From: Chionis minor
Lineage: Eukaryota > Chordata > Aves > Charadriiformes > Chionididae
Direction of reading: 5' to 3'
NCBI GenBank assembly: GCA_013398295.1
Contig: VZSF01001054.1
Span: 248,001-312,000 of the forward strand
Length of the DNA: 64,000 bases
The first letter of the stretch is position 1; each line of letters begins with the position of its first letter. Below, one piece after another: positions 1 through 12,000 of this stretch. The position numbers and the translations under genes were made by a program. The notes under the pieces are model-generated. The model had not been told where the DNA came from, did not search any database, and saw only the letters and a program-made list of their open reading frames with translations.

Positions 1-3000
1 GTAAGAAGCTTACATTTTATTAAGTTAAAGCAACAACACCAATAAATATCCCTCTAACTTTCAAGCCACCCTCAGTATGAAAAGAGGCTTAAGTCTTATA
101 AACCAGAATTCAAATTAAACCACATGCAAAGATATTCAAGTCTCCAGATTTTATTGAAGTAAATCTTATTTTTTAAAACATAATGTTTTGAATGCTTGAG
201 ATTAACAAACTAGAATTGTTTGAAAATCGTGTAAGCCCTGAAGCAAATACTTGTCTATACAACTACATTTAACTGTATGAGGGACATTCAGCCATCCAAG
301 TGTAGCTGGGTTCTCCCGGAAGCATCTGTGATAAGTGTGAAGAAGGAAACCTGTGTGGTCAGACATAAGGGGGGAGGGATGGGGTGAAGATGAAGTTTGG
401 CTCAGAGCTCCCACATGGTCCCCGTTGCTGTGGAAACGGCCTTTGCAGTGCCTATTGCATCTATATACGTTCAGAAGAGCCATCTCTTCTCTATGTCATC
501 AGGAGGAGTCTAAAACGAAGCCGATCAATTAAGGGCCTGTGCTATGAGGGGAAAACGTAGACAATAACTTAAACTGTGTGCCGAAAAAGAAGTAATGAAT
601 CACCCTTTTATGCGGTGACATATAGTTACATCCAAATGCCATGCTGTGCTTCTTAGGGAGAAGAAAAGGAAACAATGATAAAAATGGAACTGTGCTTTTA
701 AATTCAATTGCTCACAACATTTCCCATGTCTTCCTTACCCTCGTGAGAGTGCCAATCAGTATATAATATTCCCCCTCCATTCATCCACTACCTTGTGAAT
801 AAGATCATATTATATGATTATTTCTTAAATTAACAAGGCTCAAGCTCTGAGAAGTAGATGCTTCCACTTAAAGCACATTTCCTTCTGCTGTTTGCAGTTT
901 GTTTGTATGAGCGGCTGTCTGATTGTTACCCAGGCAACCAACGCGGGCATGAATTTGATTAGATATAGTTTCACAGATGTGGGCAGTGTTTCAAGCATTG
1001 TTTGGTGTTTCTGTCAGAAACAGAATTCAGTTTGTTAACTTTTAAGGGTTTTTGTTTGAAGGACAGGGAGGAAAAAGGAAAGGATCTTAAAATAATCAGT
1101 TTTAGTTGGGGTTATTGCAGCTTGCTAGTTGCTATTTGTGTTTGGTAAATGGTTCCTCATTCTACATAAAGAAAAATGTGGAAAAATTCCAGTATTGACA
1201 GCAGGGAGAACATGTAAAAGTACAAGAATTTTTATTGTCTCCACTGAAGCAGATAAAATTATTATCATCGCTCTAGAAGATAACATCATTAAAATGTGAA
1301 GACTCTTTGGTCATATCATAATAATAAGAGTACCGGGAATATATTTTGATGCTTAGCTATGCACGGTCTGCCTTGTGAAGAGGAAGCATGGTATTGTAAC
1401 TGATGGCAACGTTGTGCTCAGTGTGTTTATTTCTCCAGTGGAATTTGCAGATGTAAACATCTGTTGAATGTGTAGCTAGAGGACAGTGGTTTGACATTCT
1501 GCATGAGCTCTCTTGGTGAGCAAAGCTCACTTTCTTTTTCTGTTACAGAAGCAGAAGGGGAAGTAGACTTTGGAGATAAAATGGAAATGACTCCCCCTAA
1601 AACTGAGCATTTCAGAAAGCAATTCAATCTTGCAAAGACCTAAGCCCACATTGTAATGTTAAGCTCAGTTCCCAGGTACAAAATTCAAGGGAGTTGGGAT
1701 TTTCTGTTCTATTTCAAGCTAAACTCTAGAATAAACAGGATTAGCTACTTAACTGTGATCGCTTGCTTGGGATTGCAATGACCTGCAGCCTGGGAGCTGG
1801 GAACAAGACTTCTCCCACTGCACATTCAGTAACCTTGAGAGCTTTACATACTCTCCTGCAAATGTACATCAGAATTCCTTCTCGTGAGCCAATGAACTCT
1901 TCTTTTATCACCTCATTCTGAAAATGAAAGATTTGGCTGCCAGTTCACTGTAATTCATACCTGGTCTGTGATTTTGTAAGACTGTAGCCGCCTTCTGGGA
2001 ACATTTAGTCTGTCTTTTTAAGGAAAGACAACTTGTGATGATGTTGTCCATCTATCTGTGAGTCAGTTACTTGCTAGCAGCTTTTGATTTTTTTTGGCAA
2101 ACTCCAACCAAATTTGCAAATATCAACTAATTTGATAGCACAGAGAGATCTGGAAGATGTTAAGTCCCTACACATTCTGTTAGAATTGGAAGCTGGGTAA
2201 ATGGCAAAGCCTTTAGTGAGAGAAAAACATGGAGCACTCCATTGCTCTCAGCTGAGTTAATAGCAGCCGTATAACCAGTAACCCTTCAGGCAGCTCCTCG
2301 CTTGCATAGCACGAGGCAGGGCTGTCAGCGTGGCAGGATGGCTGGTTTGGCATAGAATGCCAGGGAATGCCGGGGAAGGGCGTTGGGGCAAGAGGGAGCT
2401 GGTGTCAGAGAGAAGAATAATACCAGGGGGACTGGGAATGTGCAGGGCAGAGCCACTCTAACAGACCTGTGGGGAAGGAGATGGGGCAGTAGGACAGGAA
2501 TTATCTGGAAGCCAGACTTTATCATTTCTGCTGTTCATGAGAGAATTTGTTTTACCACATCATTCAGCTATGATTTGATCCTGATAGTCTGTAGGGCAAA
2601 TGAAAGAAGCTGTTAGAGATCAACACTTCGTTAATGGAATGGCTCCTGCTGAGTTGAATGGCAGTTGGATGGGGATCCTGTCTGGTAAAAACAAGTAATA
2701 AGGGATCAAAAAAGAGAAAGAGTAATTGAGGGTAATTAAAAATCCATAACCAGAAGGCTAGATTTGTCACGTAGCTCAACCTTCTTGACTGTTGGTCATT
2801 TAAATGTGCAGTCAGTGAGCAAAAGATTCTTACAGATTGAGGTGAGATTTTTACTGAAAGGGTCAGGAGATATGCTGAATAATACAGTTTAAAAATGTAA
2901 TGTGTTTGGGTTTTTTTTTTGTAGGTTGCTGAAACTAACATAGTTACTTACAACTATTTGTTCTAATAAAATTAGCTCTTTTTCTGAACCCCATCAATAC

Positions 3001-3668
3001 AGGCTTTGATTTTCTGCAGATGTATTTCTTATTCACTGTTAACTGAGAAAGTGTGAAAATTAATTCTATCCTTCCAGCTGATTGTCAATAAGTGTTAATC
3101 CTCTGTGCTTTGTAATTAGATGGTACTGTTTCTGCACCTAAAGTAGATAAGGAGAGCCATTTTTTATAAGACAATTACTAGGAAGGCAATTTTTTGGGTG
3201 TGTTAAAAAAGGTTCCATGCATAACTGGGAAATTTGCACGTTCCTGTTTCCACATTTATATTTTCTTTGGCAAGTTTATATTTCAACAAACAGCCATCTT
3301 CCAGGACAAGTGTGACCAAAATCCAGTTTACATGATTGCTAAGAAGTAGGACAAATGCTGAAACCTCTACCCAGCTCTACCCCAGAGAGTTAACCAGCCT
3401 CTCAAGCTCACTCACGCTGTTGCTCTCCATTTGCCTTGCAGTGGGTACCAGTTGTGGCTCTTTGGCCATTTTTGGCCCTGTTAAAACAAAACATCTTATT
3501 TGAAATGAAGAGGAAGAAGAGGAATTGGCATAAATCAATACAATTTCATCATCTAGTAAATGAAATGGGAGTGGACTGTGCTTTCTCATTTGAATTCAGA
3601 GTACTAACTCCTCTGCACACAAAGGTAATTATTCTGGTTTAAATATCCATATACACCAAGAAATACAC
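1..3668. other. Non-coding stretch, no gene recognised
   Basis: I see no recognisable coding exon, RNA gene or transposon here. The longest open frame (2564-2941, minus strand, 125 codons) has a low-complexity, hydrophobic translation typical of AT-rich DNA and no domain I recognise. The only element I would single out is the X-box-like palindrome at 925-938, listed separately. There is a short inverted repeat at 2348-2362 (TGGCAT, three bases, ATGCCA), too short to mean much alone. The stretch may be intronic or intergenic; nothing in it decides between these. Confidence 0.6.
925..938. promoter_or_regulatory. Candidate RFX X-box (GTTACC-CA-GGCAAC)
   Basis: The bases GTTACCCAGGCAAC form two inverted half-sites, GTTACC and GGCAAC, separated by two bases. 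This fits the X-box bound by RFX-family winged-helix factors, whose usual form is GTTRCC, a short spacer, then RGYAAC. RFX factors act at cilium genes, MHC class II promoters and neural or endocrine enhancers. The match is visible directly; occupancy is inference. No adjacent exon or promoter was recognised, so if functional it would more likely be a distal element than a core promoter. Confidence 0.4.
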
Positions 3669-3684
3669 NCCCCCCCCCCCCCCC
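3669..3684. repeat. Poly-C homopolymer with one ambiguous base
   Basis: An n at 3669 is followed by 15 consecutive C bases. It is the only undetermined base I noticed in the window. Homopolymer-C runs are prone to slippage and base-calling errors, so the true length is uncertain. No element boundary or coding frame is attached to it. Confidence 0.9.
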
Positions 3685-5454
3685 GAGTAGTATAAACATA
3701 AGAACAGAAATAGATCACTATTTTGTTTTTTATTTTTCCTCATCCTGTAGACTGTCAGATGCAGCACCATAGGGCACTCTAAAAGCCCCTGTATCTGTGT
3801 AGCTAGGTGCATTTTATACAGAGCGGCTATTAGTTTGACTTCACAGAAATGGACTTAGATAAAGAATGATAAGTCACATGTTAGTGATGGTTTATGTCCT
3901 CTAAGAAATGAACAAAGAAGCCCTGTCAGGGCTGTAGATCTGGTACGTGCTAATCGTACTGAGCAACGGATCACATTGTTGTAAATGTAAGGATACATGG
4001 ACAAAAGCTTGTCAGTCCTTATAAATGTTCAAGGCACATACAGGGAAACGGTACTTTTCTTGTGCATTAAATTCCCCTCAGGAAAGAAATTACAACTCAT
4101 GCTTTTTAAGAGTAGCAAGAGTGAAACTGGTTTATATAGCACCTTTATAATAAGAATAATGTATGTGCTTGACACACAAGCATATGGAGATGTGGAAACA
4201 TTAAAAATACTAGAGAATAAAACAGCTGGAGGCTGGAAGCTGTGCCTGAGACTGGTTGAAATGCTCAGCCTACTGTACGATTTCATGGGAATGAGAGCTC
4301 ACTAGTGTCTTGCATTTAAGTAGCAGCATAAATTATCCAGTATTTAGCCCTTAGCATAAACTGCTACACCCTCAGCAACAGCCCTTCCCAACTCGCCCCA
4401 GTGTCCTAAGGAGAGCAATGCCACAACTGGATTCTGCCAACTTTACACAGGTTCAGCAGCACTATGAAATCTGTGGTGTTACTTGAATGGGAAATTCTTT
4501 GTCATAAAAATGCTTCAGTGTAACTCGAACGTGGCATACTGTTGCCATCAGTAAATCTACCTGTGTGGTGTATCAGCTGTGTAAGCATGTAAAAGCTAAA
4601 GAATCAATGTAAGAGTAACAGAATAGAGATCGTAAGAGTAAGAATAGAGATCGTAGTCATGAAGAGGTTTTGTGCTTTTGACATTTAAAAAAAATTAAAA
4701 GCAACAACTGAAGTCAAACAAGAAGGCATTTTGGTAGAAGGGGACAAATTTTATATCAAACCGCTGAAGAATTCAAGATGTTAGACAAATGTGTTGTATT
4801 CTGGGGAAAAAAAATAATCACAAGAAACCACAAAATCAACTGCTGCTCTAAGTTTATGGTTGAATAATTTCTTCACTGGCTAAAAAAAGCTGAAGAACGG
4901 AACTGGTACAGATCCAGAAGTTATATCTGGATGTACACCCATTATTTATACTGTTGTATTCACACTCCTAGATTAAGATGAGGCTGCACTACCTCAGAGC
5001 ACAGAGAAATCTAGTTGTCCCAAATTGCTCAGTAATTGTAAAGTAACTGGGGAGACAGACAGGAGAACATTCTTGTACTATGCATCTACTTTGTACTTCT
5101 TTTTTTTTCCCATTTGCTTGCTAATAGAGTTTTCTTATAGGCAAAGACATTTTTGCATCTGAGATCCAATTTTTAAAAGAACTTGGGTTTCTCTGGGGAT
5201 CCAGAGAGCTCAGCATCAGTTCGACCGCTTTTCAAAAGAGCTGTGTGGATCTGCACCAAGTCTCAAAGCCTTAAAATACTTAAAGTGCTTTAAGTACTTG
5301 CAAATATCAAGCACTTATCTTTAAAGACAGTGGCCAGCCTGCCTTTGAAAATAGGGCTATATGAGCTAATTATACTAGTTAATATTAATCTGCTGGTTTA
5401 TAACCATTAGAGAACACATGGGTATCATTTTTCTCTGAAGTGAGCAGGTCTGCC
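3685..5454. other. Non-coding stretch with small local repeats
   Basis: No gene recognised. Two overlapping frames of 102 and 85 codons on opposite strands (3997-4305 and 4029-4286) have no domain and look like chance. The stretch holds the imperfect tandem repeat at 4609-4652 and a short AT-rich palindrome at 5277-5296 (arms TACTTAAAG and CTTTAAGTA around TG). Confidence 0.6.
4609..4652 (+). repeat. Two-copy imperfect tandem repeat, 23 and 21 bp
   Basis: Copy one (4609-4631) and copy two (4632-4652) share a GTAAGAGTAA start and a GAATAGAGATC end. They differ by a two-base deletion in the second copy. This is a simple local duplication in non-coding DNA with no sign of function. Confidence 0.8.
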
Positions 5455-5660
5455 TGGTAAACTCGGGCAGCTCCGCAGCTCACCCGCCAGTGCAGCGGGG
5501 CCACCCTGCGCAGGGGCTCCGTCCCTGGGAGCTGCGTGCCCCTGGGTTATTCTGGTGATTCGGATTTGGAGACGCAGCAGCGGGGATGAAGCTGTGCCAA
5601 CAGTGGGAGACGTCGCCTTCGCTCTTAGTCACCGATTAAAGCAGAGGCATGAGGCGGGAC
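5455..5660. promoter_or_regulatory. CpG-rich, GC-rich patch of about 200 bp
   Basis: By hand count about fifteen CpG dinucleotides fall in 5461-5660, with clearly raised C+G, inside flanks where CpG is rare. It is at the lower size limit of what is usually called a CpG island. It could be an orphan island or distal promoter, a first exon not recognisable by translation, or a GC-rich remnant of an old transposon. I see no TATA box, no open frame of note and no recognised repeat family. The composition is direct observation; the regulatory label is inference. Confidence 0.3.
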
Positions 5661-8600
5661 TGGCTCCACTGATACCAGGCTTTTGTGCTGGCCTGGGATT
5701 TCCGTGAGACTGGATTACCTGGGTGCTGCAAGACGCCCTGCTTTGGGATTTGCTACATGTGAAATGAACTAATTTGTTACAGTGAAAATAAACCCAAGCT
5801 TCACAGTCCCGACATCTCCCCTACTAGATGACGTGGCATTTGGGCACTGTAATATCTCGGCCGGTAGCAATGCCGTACCACCCAGAAGAGCAGTAAAGGC
5901 TGCCTCAGGCTGTGGAAAGGACAATTTCTGACTTATTGGGAAAAAAAGAAAGAGGGAATTTAAGCTGCTCTTACTGGAGCAGAGGAAGTCTCTCAGAAAG
6001 GCGCAATGTACAGTCATTCAGCTGCATTGTGCTTGGGGGCTTTTTGATAACGCTAAAGCTATTTCAGCTACAAATGTTTAAGGTTTTAAACCTTGTATTA
6101 ATATATTTATCCTCATTTATGTATTAAACTCAATCCTAGCAGATTACACTTTAGATTCTGTGGTAAACTGGAAATTGTAGTCAATTCTAAAAGCAATAAA
6201 TGATAATATTGCTTTGGGGCTGCTGATATCAATAGTCCGTTCCACTTGTGAAGTAAGATTTTTTTTGAGCCTATCTGCTGCTTCACTGAAGCTGCAACAT
6301 ATTGTCTTCCCTGTTATGCATTTCATTTCTAATCTGATTGGGGAAAAAACCCAAACAGCAAAATCACCAAAACCAAATCTGATTTGATAGAAGTCCAGGC
6401 TGCTCATTGTAATTAAAAAAATTTACTTCTCTGCAGTGCCCACAGGAAGGAATTTTTTATAGGTTTGAATTAAGAAATCTTAAGTACTTCAATTTGGGAG
6501 AGCAAAACTACTTGAGTGACTTTCTTTGGTTCTACTCCAAATCCAGATCTCTGTCACACTTTCCATTTTCAATTTATTCAGAATGGCAAGTATTTTGATA
6601 CATAGATTAAATTGCTCTGAGGTTTGTATTTGTCTAACCATTTCCTCTTATACTAAATTCTCTAGATATTCACTTGCAGGTGTATTAATATGGTTTTTGC
6701 TGAGAGAGGAAGTAACTCTGGGAATCAGCCATGAATATGTGTCAGAAAGTGAAATTTAAAGTAATAAATACTGTGATTTAGATATAAATGTATTTGGTCG
6801 TATGAGAGAAATAGGATTGCACTGTGTTAGTGGAAAATCAGGGGATTCCTTTAGCAGTGGAGGTGCTGTGCATGGCAATGTAAGAGAAACACACATATCT
6901 GTACACATTTCTTAGGTTGTTGGTGTCAGTGGACTTACATTTTTCAGTAGCCATGAAAGTTGCCTAAGTCATGTGATTATTTTTTTCCAGCTGCCACACA
7001 GTTTTATTATTGCCATCTCAGATGCCTGTCTTTATTCCTTTGCCTCCTCCTCTTGTAAAGCTCTCCAAAAATCCTAGAAGCAATAGATCAACATAAACAG
7101 CATGCAGTAATAAGTTTATCGAGGAGGGACAATGGAAGTTGGTTTCGTTTATGGTAGAGGGAGAGAGAAGATGGAAGAAAGGATAAAAGTTCATTTGGTC
7201 ATCTTTTGGTTGATGTGATCCATGTAACGATCACTGGATGCTAAATAGTTCAGCAAAATGGGGATCCTGTAGGCAATGATTCTACACAGGAGAAGTTTAA
7301 GGGAAGGCAGGTTAGTGCCCTCAGGCTACAACCTGTCTCTATTTTAGTAGCATTTTCTCCAAATGTTGTCCTCTGTTCCTCTTTGGGTTTTTTTTCACGG
7401 AGGAAAGCACAATGCATATTTATTGCTTTACTCATCCACCTCTTGAATAGAGAAATCAAGCAAGCTTTTTGTTATGGCTGCAGGCTACCATTTGCAAACT
7501 GCTGGTTATCACAGTGTATTGTAACCTCAAGGTACCTAGAGGAGTTTCAATGGAACTTTGTTTTAAGCCTTTAAATGTACATGTTGCCGGGAAACTTCTT
7601 GATGACTCTACTGTAAAGATATAGATGTAAAAACACAGGTAATTTTTTTTTTTTTTTTGGTCTAGCACTACTTAAGCAAGAGCACATAAACAGCAACTGA
7701 GATTAGAGCGCAATTTTGATTCTTTCCAAAGCTGTGAAGTAAAGGTCATCTATTTCACAAAGAACTTGCACCTAAAACAGGGGAGTCAGTATGTGAGAAA
7801 GGAAGTGTTATTATCTGCATTGTCTAAGGTCCTGTGATATAGGCCACAACAAAAGCCCTACTAGAAGCATAAGTCTGAAAACGATCTCAAGAATTGAAAA
7901 AGATACATGAAAAAACACAGTTTCTTTGGAAACACCTTTTGTATTAGTCACATACTATCCTCCTTTAGCTTAGTTTTGATTAATATTTATAACAGACTTT
8001 CAGTAGGAAAACTTCATGTGGGTCCACAGAACAGAGAAGATGTACATCTTTGCGATAGACAGTTCCCGGCACAAAGTGTCAGCTGGCAAGAGAGACGAGA
8101 ACAGAAATGCTACACATCCATCAGGCCTGATCACGATCTCCCCCTCCCATTCGTAGACCTGGTAACAGTTGTAATGAGCAGCATGTGTTGGTGTGATGAG
8201 GAAACAAGATTGTATTGGGCTGTATTGAGATTGATGCAAATATGTGATAGGGCGTATAAGAACGCGACGTGTTACTGGCTGCTGGAGTCCTAAGGAAAGG
8301 AGAGGCTGAGGGCTGCAAGGCAATTCATACCTGTCTGATGCTTTTGGTTTTCTCTGAAGAAATCTGCTTGTAAATGGCAGTGGATGTTTTAGTTGATAAG
8401 TGCACTTGGAGTTAATTTTCCTGGAAGATGGTTGTCAGGGCCTGAAAGATGCTTTCAAAAGTTGAAAGAAACACTGTCTAGAATCTCAAAAAAATGTGAT
8501 GTACTCTAGCAAACCTGGAATGAAAGCTTCATTTTACAAAAAAAGCAACTGATTGAGCAGTTAAAATATAACATAATCAGATACTTAACAAAAAAATCCT

Positions 8601-8998
8601 GGCTTCTGTTAGAAACTTTTCAGTGTCCTCCTTCAGTTGCCAATTGCAACTTCTGCGTAGTTCCTAGAGTTTTATGAACTCTGAGAGCAGAACAGGACAA
8701 TAATATTTCTTTTTGTTCTATAATACAGCTGACACACTGCAAGGTCAGTCCTCAGGTAGGCAAAGCTTCTGGTTTCCTCACGCAATTAAAGTGGTTTCTA
8801 AGAATTTCCCAATACTCTGCTGGCCTAAGAGCTACTTCTCAGGGATGGGGTAAATTACTGCATGCTCGCTTCTGTCTCTTTTCCCTGTCCCCACCTAACC
8901 TTCCTCTGTCAAGGGGGAATCTTTGCTGGCCGATCACCGTGCTGATGAAGCGTTCCCACCTTGCGAGGGAGTCCTTGATGCGTCGTCCAACAATGCAA
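5661..8998. other. Non-coding stretch, no gene recognised
   Basis: Nothing coding is supportable. The longest frame (7907-8293, plus, 128 codons) overlaps a 107-codon frame on the other strand, and neither has a domain I recognise. A run of 16 T lies at 7643-7658, with no processed pseudogene or retroposon body recognisable beside it. The last 80 bases before 8999 are somewhat richer in CpG than their surroundings. Confidence 0.6.
7643..7658. repeat. Poly-T run of 16
   Basis: Uninterrupted T run. On the minus strand it would be a poly-A, so a retroposed insertion was considered, but the adjoining sequence on either side carries no recognisable gene or SINE body. Confidence 0.8.
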
Positions 8999-9068
8999 GT
9001 GACTCTGAGGGGACAGTGCGTGTTAGAGCACTAGTGACTCTGAGGGGACAGTGCGTGTTAGAGCACTA
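8999..9068 (+). repeat. Exact 35-bp tandem duplication
   Basis: Two identical 35-base units lie head to tail at 8999-9033 and 9034-9068, starting GTGACTCTGAGG and ending GAGCACTA. The absence of any mismatch points to a recent duplication or a two-copy minisatellite. It lies in a CpG-containing, moderately GC-rich segment without a recognised gene. It could also be a local assembly duplication. Confidence 0.9.
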
Positions 9069-12000
9069 GCTTAGTCAGTAACCACTAGCTTTGCAACCAC
9101 TGAGTCCAGCCTCTTTCTCTCCAGATACATGTAATTCACACTGCTAAAGAAATTATAAGACTACGTGGGGGGAAAAAAGGATGTGTGCACAATGCTCAGT
9201 TGCTGAGATGATTATCTATCTGAAGGTCTACCATCAGCCAAGATTTCAAACAAATCAAATACAGGGCAAAGGAACTCTGCAGTGCTCTTGTGGAAGTCCG
9301 AATCAGACCCACTGTGATGTCTGTTTTCCATTTCCCCTGCCTTCAGGGTAGCTGCAGATACAGTCGAGCCAGATTAGATCTGCCCAGGGAAGGGAGTGCT
9401 TTTGCTGTGCACAAGCTGGGCTGCTGAAAGCTCCGGTTCGGGACTGGCTGGGGCTGCTTGCTAAAAGATGAATTATTCCAAAGGCTGAGCATCCTGAAGG
9501 AGTCATCACCTTCTCTGTCACTTGTTCTGGCTTTGTTAGTAAACACTTCTCACCTGTGACAGTCGCTGATAAATCTCAGACAGGAGTTTCTGGTCTATTA
9601 TAAACAGCTTTCAGTTGCTCCCCTGAGGGAGGTGTTTTTTAGAATTTGGCATGTCTTATTGCTCACATGGCAGCATTAGCAGTATGGTGCTTTAGCGCAC
9701 TTGTCAGGAATGTTAACAACAAGAAGGTGGGATGTTTTTCTGCCTTTCTTGCTCCTTTACCTGGGATCAAGAATGATCATGCTACTGACAAAACCTTCAC
9801 ATGCTGAAAGCAGGTTTCAGTTGTAAAATCCACAATAACAGCAACCCCAACAGGCAAACTTCCGTCCTAAGAGACTACTTTAAAACATCCACTGTACTCA
9901 GTTTCTGCTGTAAGCTGATTTATGCTGGTTTTCAGGTAGGGTGCTGAAGACAGCCACCACTGCAAGCTCTTCATATGCATTTCCTAAACCTCCCTCATCC
10001 CGTAGTCCCATTCAGTGCCCTGCCTGGGCTCTTGCGAAGTCCCCATGAAGGCAGCAGGATTAGATGCAGGTTTAAAGTTAGGCGTGAGCTTCAACACCTT
10101 CTTAGACTGGGATCCTAATTAGCGTAATGACAAGAACAGAGTATTAACAGTAAACAATATGTTTATACAAACTAATGAAAAATACGCTGGGTTCCAAAGT
10201 TCTCCCATCATATTTGCTCTCAAAGTACATGCAAATCCAGAGTGGCGTTTACACTTAAAAAGGCTTATTGCCATTTATGGATGTACTAATGCAATGCAGT
10301 AATTTTCTTCATGGTTAAGACCCCAGGAAGTTATGAGAAGGCAATATGAATAACTATGCAGAAGGTGTTTTTTTCAGCTGGAGCCAGGGTTTTAGAAATG
10401 CAAGATGCATATTAATGAGTACCGTGCCTGCGAAAGGTGCTACATTAACCTTCCCTAAGAGGAGAATCTTCAATTTATTCCCTGGAAAAGTGCTACATTA
10501 GCAGCAGTGCTGGTATTGCTGTGTTGGGAGCATTCTCTATCCCTCTCGGGTCCCTACTGTGGCAAAACCTGGAGTGTCTGTCTGCCTTTACACATGAGAC
10601 TAGATCCACTGAAGTTAAAGGGGGCTGATTCTTTGTTTATCGTGTATCTAAAGAGGTGTGCTGTACCCTCAGTTTGTAGAAAGATCGTTTTGAGAATGGG
10701 AAGACCGCTCGTCCTCTAAAGCTTTTGATCCTCTAGACTTCAGTACTCAGAAAGTGGTGGGATTTTTTAGATAATGATTAAAAAGGTGGCTACACAAAAG
10801 GCATAGGAGATGGTAAGAAGGTACAATAATGTCTGATTCGCAGCTAGCACCTCTTTTCAGATGAAACAAATTTCAGATGACCACAACTTTTGGGCCAGCT
10901 TAGGCCAGCTTCAAAGCAAAACCTGGGAGGCAGAAAAGTCTCCTTCTGCCAATCCTCTCACTCTTTTTCACGAGTTCTGGTGGAGTTCATCAGCTTGGCA
11001 GGAGCACTTGGTGCCTGTAACTACAGCAGGATTGTCAGACGTTTTCAGTAGTACATAGAAGTCATAGATTTCTGTAAGAAGATAATGCCCAGGGCTGTGT
11101 AGATAAAGTATATGTTGATACACCACTACATCCTCTGCGAAACGGGTGTTGGTCATCAGCTGGTGAACACTGAAAGATTTACAGATTTCAGTGAACCTGT
11201 GCTGATTTACCCCAACTGAGGCTGTGGCTTGCATGGTTACTCTTTGGCAGAGGAAAAACAGACACTGCAAATTGAATCTGAAGTTAAGGGAGTGATATTA
11301 AAAATTACCTTTTAGAACTTGATGTGGACACTAATTGATGGGTATAATTAAACTTTAAATAAAAATTTACTCGTAGTTTCAAATTTGACATCTACTTTTG
11401 TAATATCAATTAATTCTCAAAAGTGATCATTCTAAGACAAGTGTAATCTTCATCAGAAGGGCTTTTTTCCCCCAAATATTTTACTTTTAAAATCATCTAG
11501 TGCATTTTCCATTTCTATTAATATTTATGAAAGTGAGAAATCATAACATTACAACTTTAAATTGAATATAAGTAAAATTATTTGAGAACTACAGTGAAAT
11601 GTAGGCATTGAACAAGCTTTGGTTATTCACTTAAAGTGGAAAAAACAATACTAAATCATTAAACATGAAGCAAAATATGGAAACGCATCAGCAAAACAGA
11701 ATTCACAACTGAATAAAACATGCAGGCTACTGCAGAAATATTTTTGAAAGGTATTTTGGAGCAGTCTAACCACAATTGATTGTAATTCATAGTTCCCTTA
11801 TATTTTTATAGTTGGGAATTGCATATCATTCACAAGTAGCAGAAACATTTATAATGTTTTTCAATCATATATTTTAAGTATGACCTTGTAATGTGAAGAG
11901 AAATCAAATTAAACATAGTTACTTCTTGAGATATCTGATTCATATTTACAAGATGGAAACTAAAAAATTATTGACAAACAAAATTGGGCAACTCCAAACA

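Noticed and set aside
1452..1461. TGTAAACATC, identical to the start of miR-30 family microRNAs
   Set aside because: The following bases do not match any miR-30 member I know and no complementary arm follows within hairpin distance.
3466..3475. CCATTTTTGG, a formal CArG box for SRF
   Set aside because: Several such matches are expected by chance in 64 kb of this composition and nothing nearby supports it.
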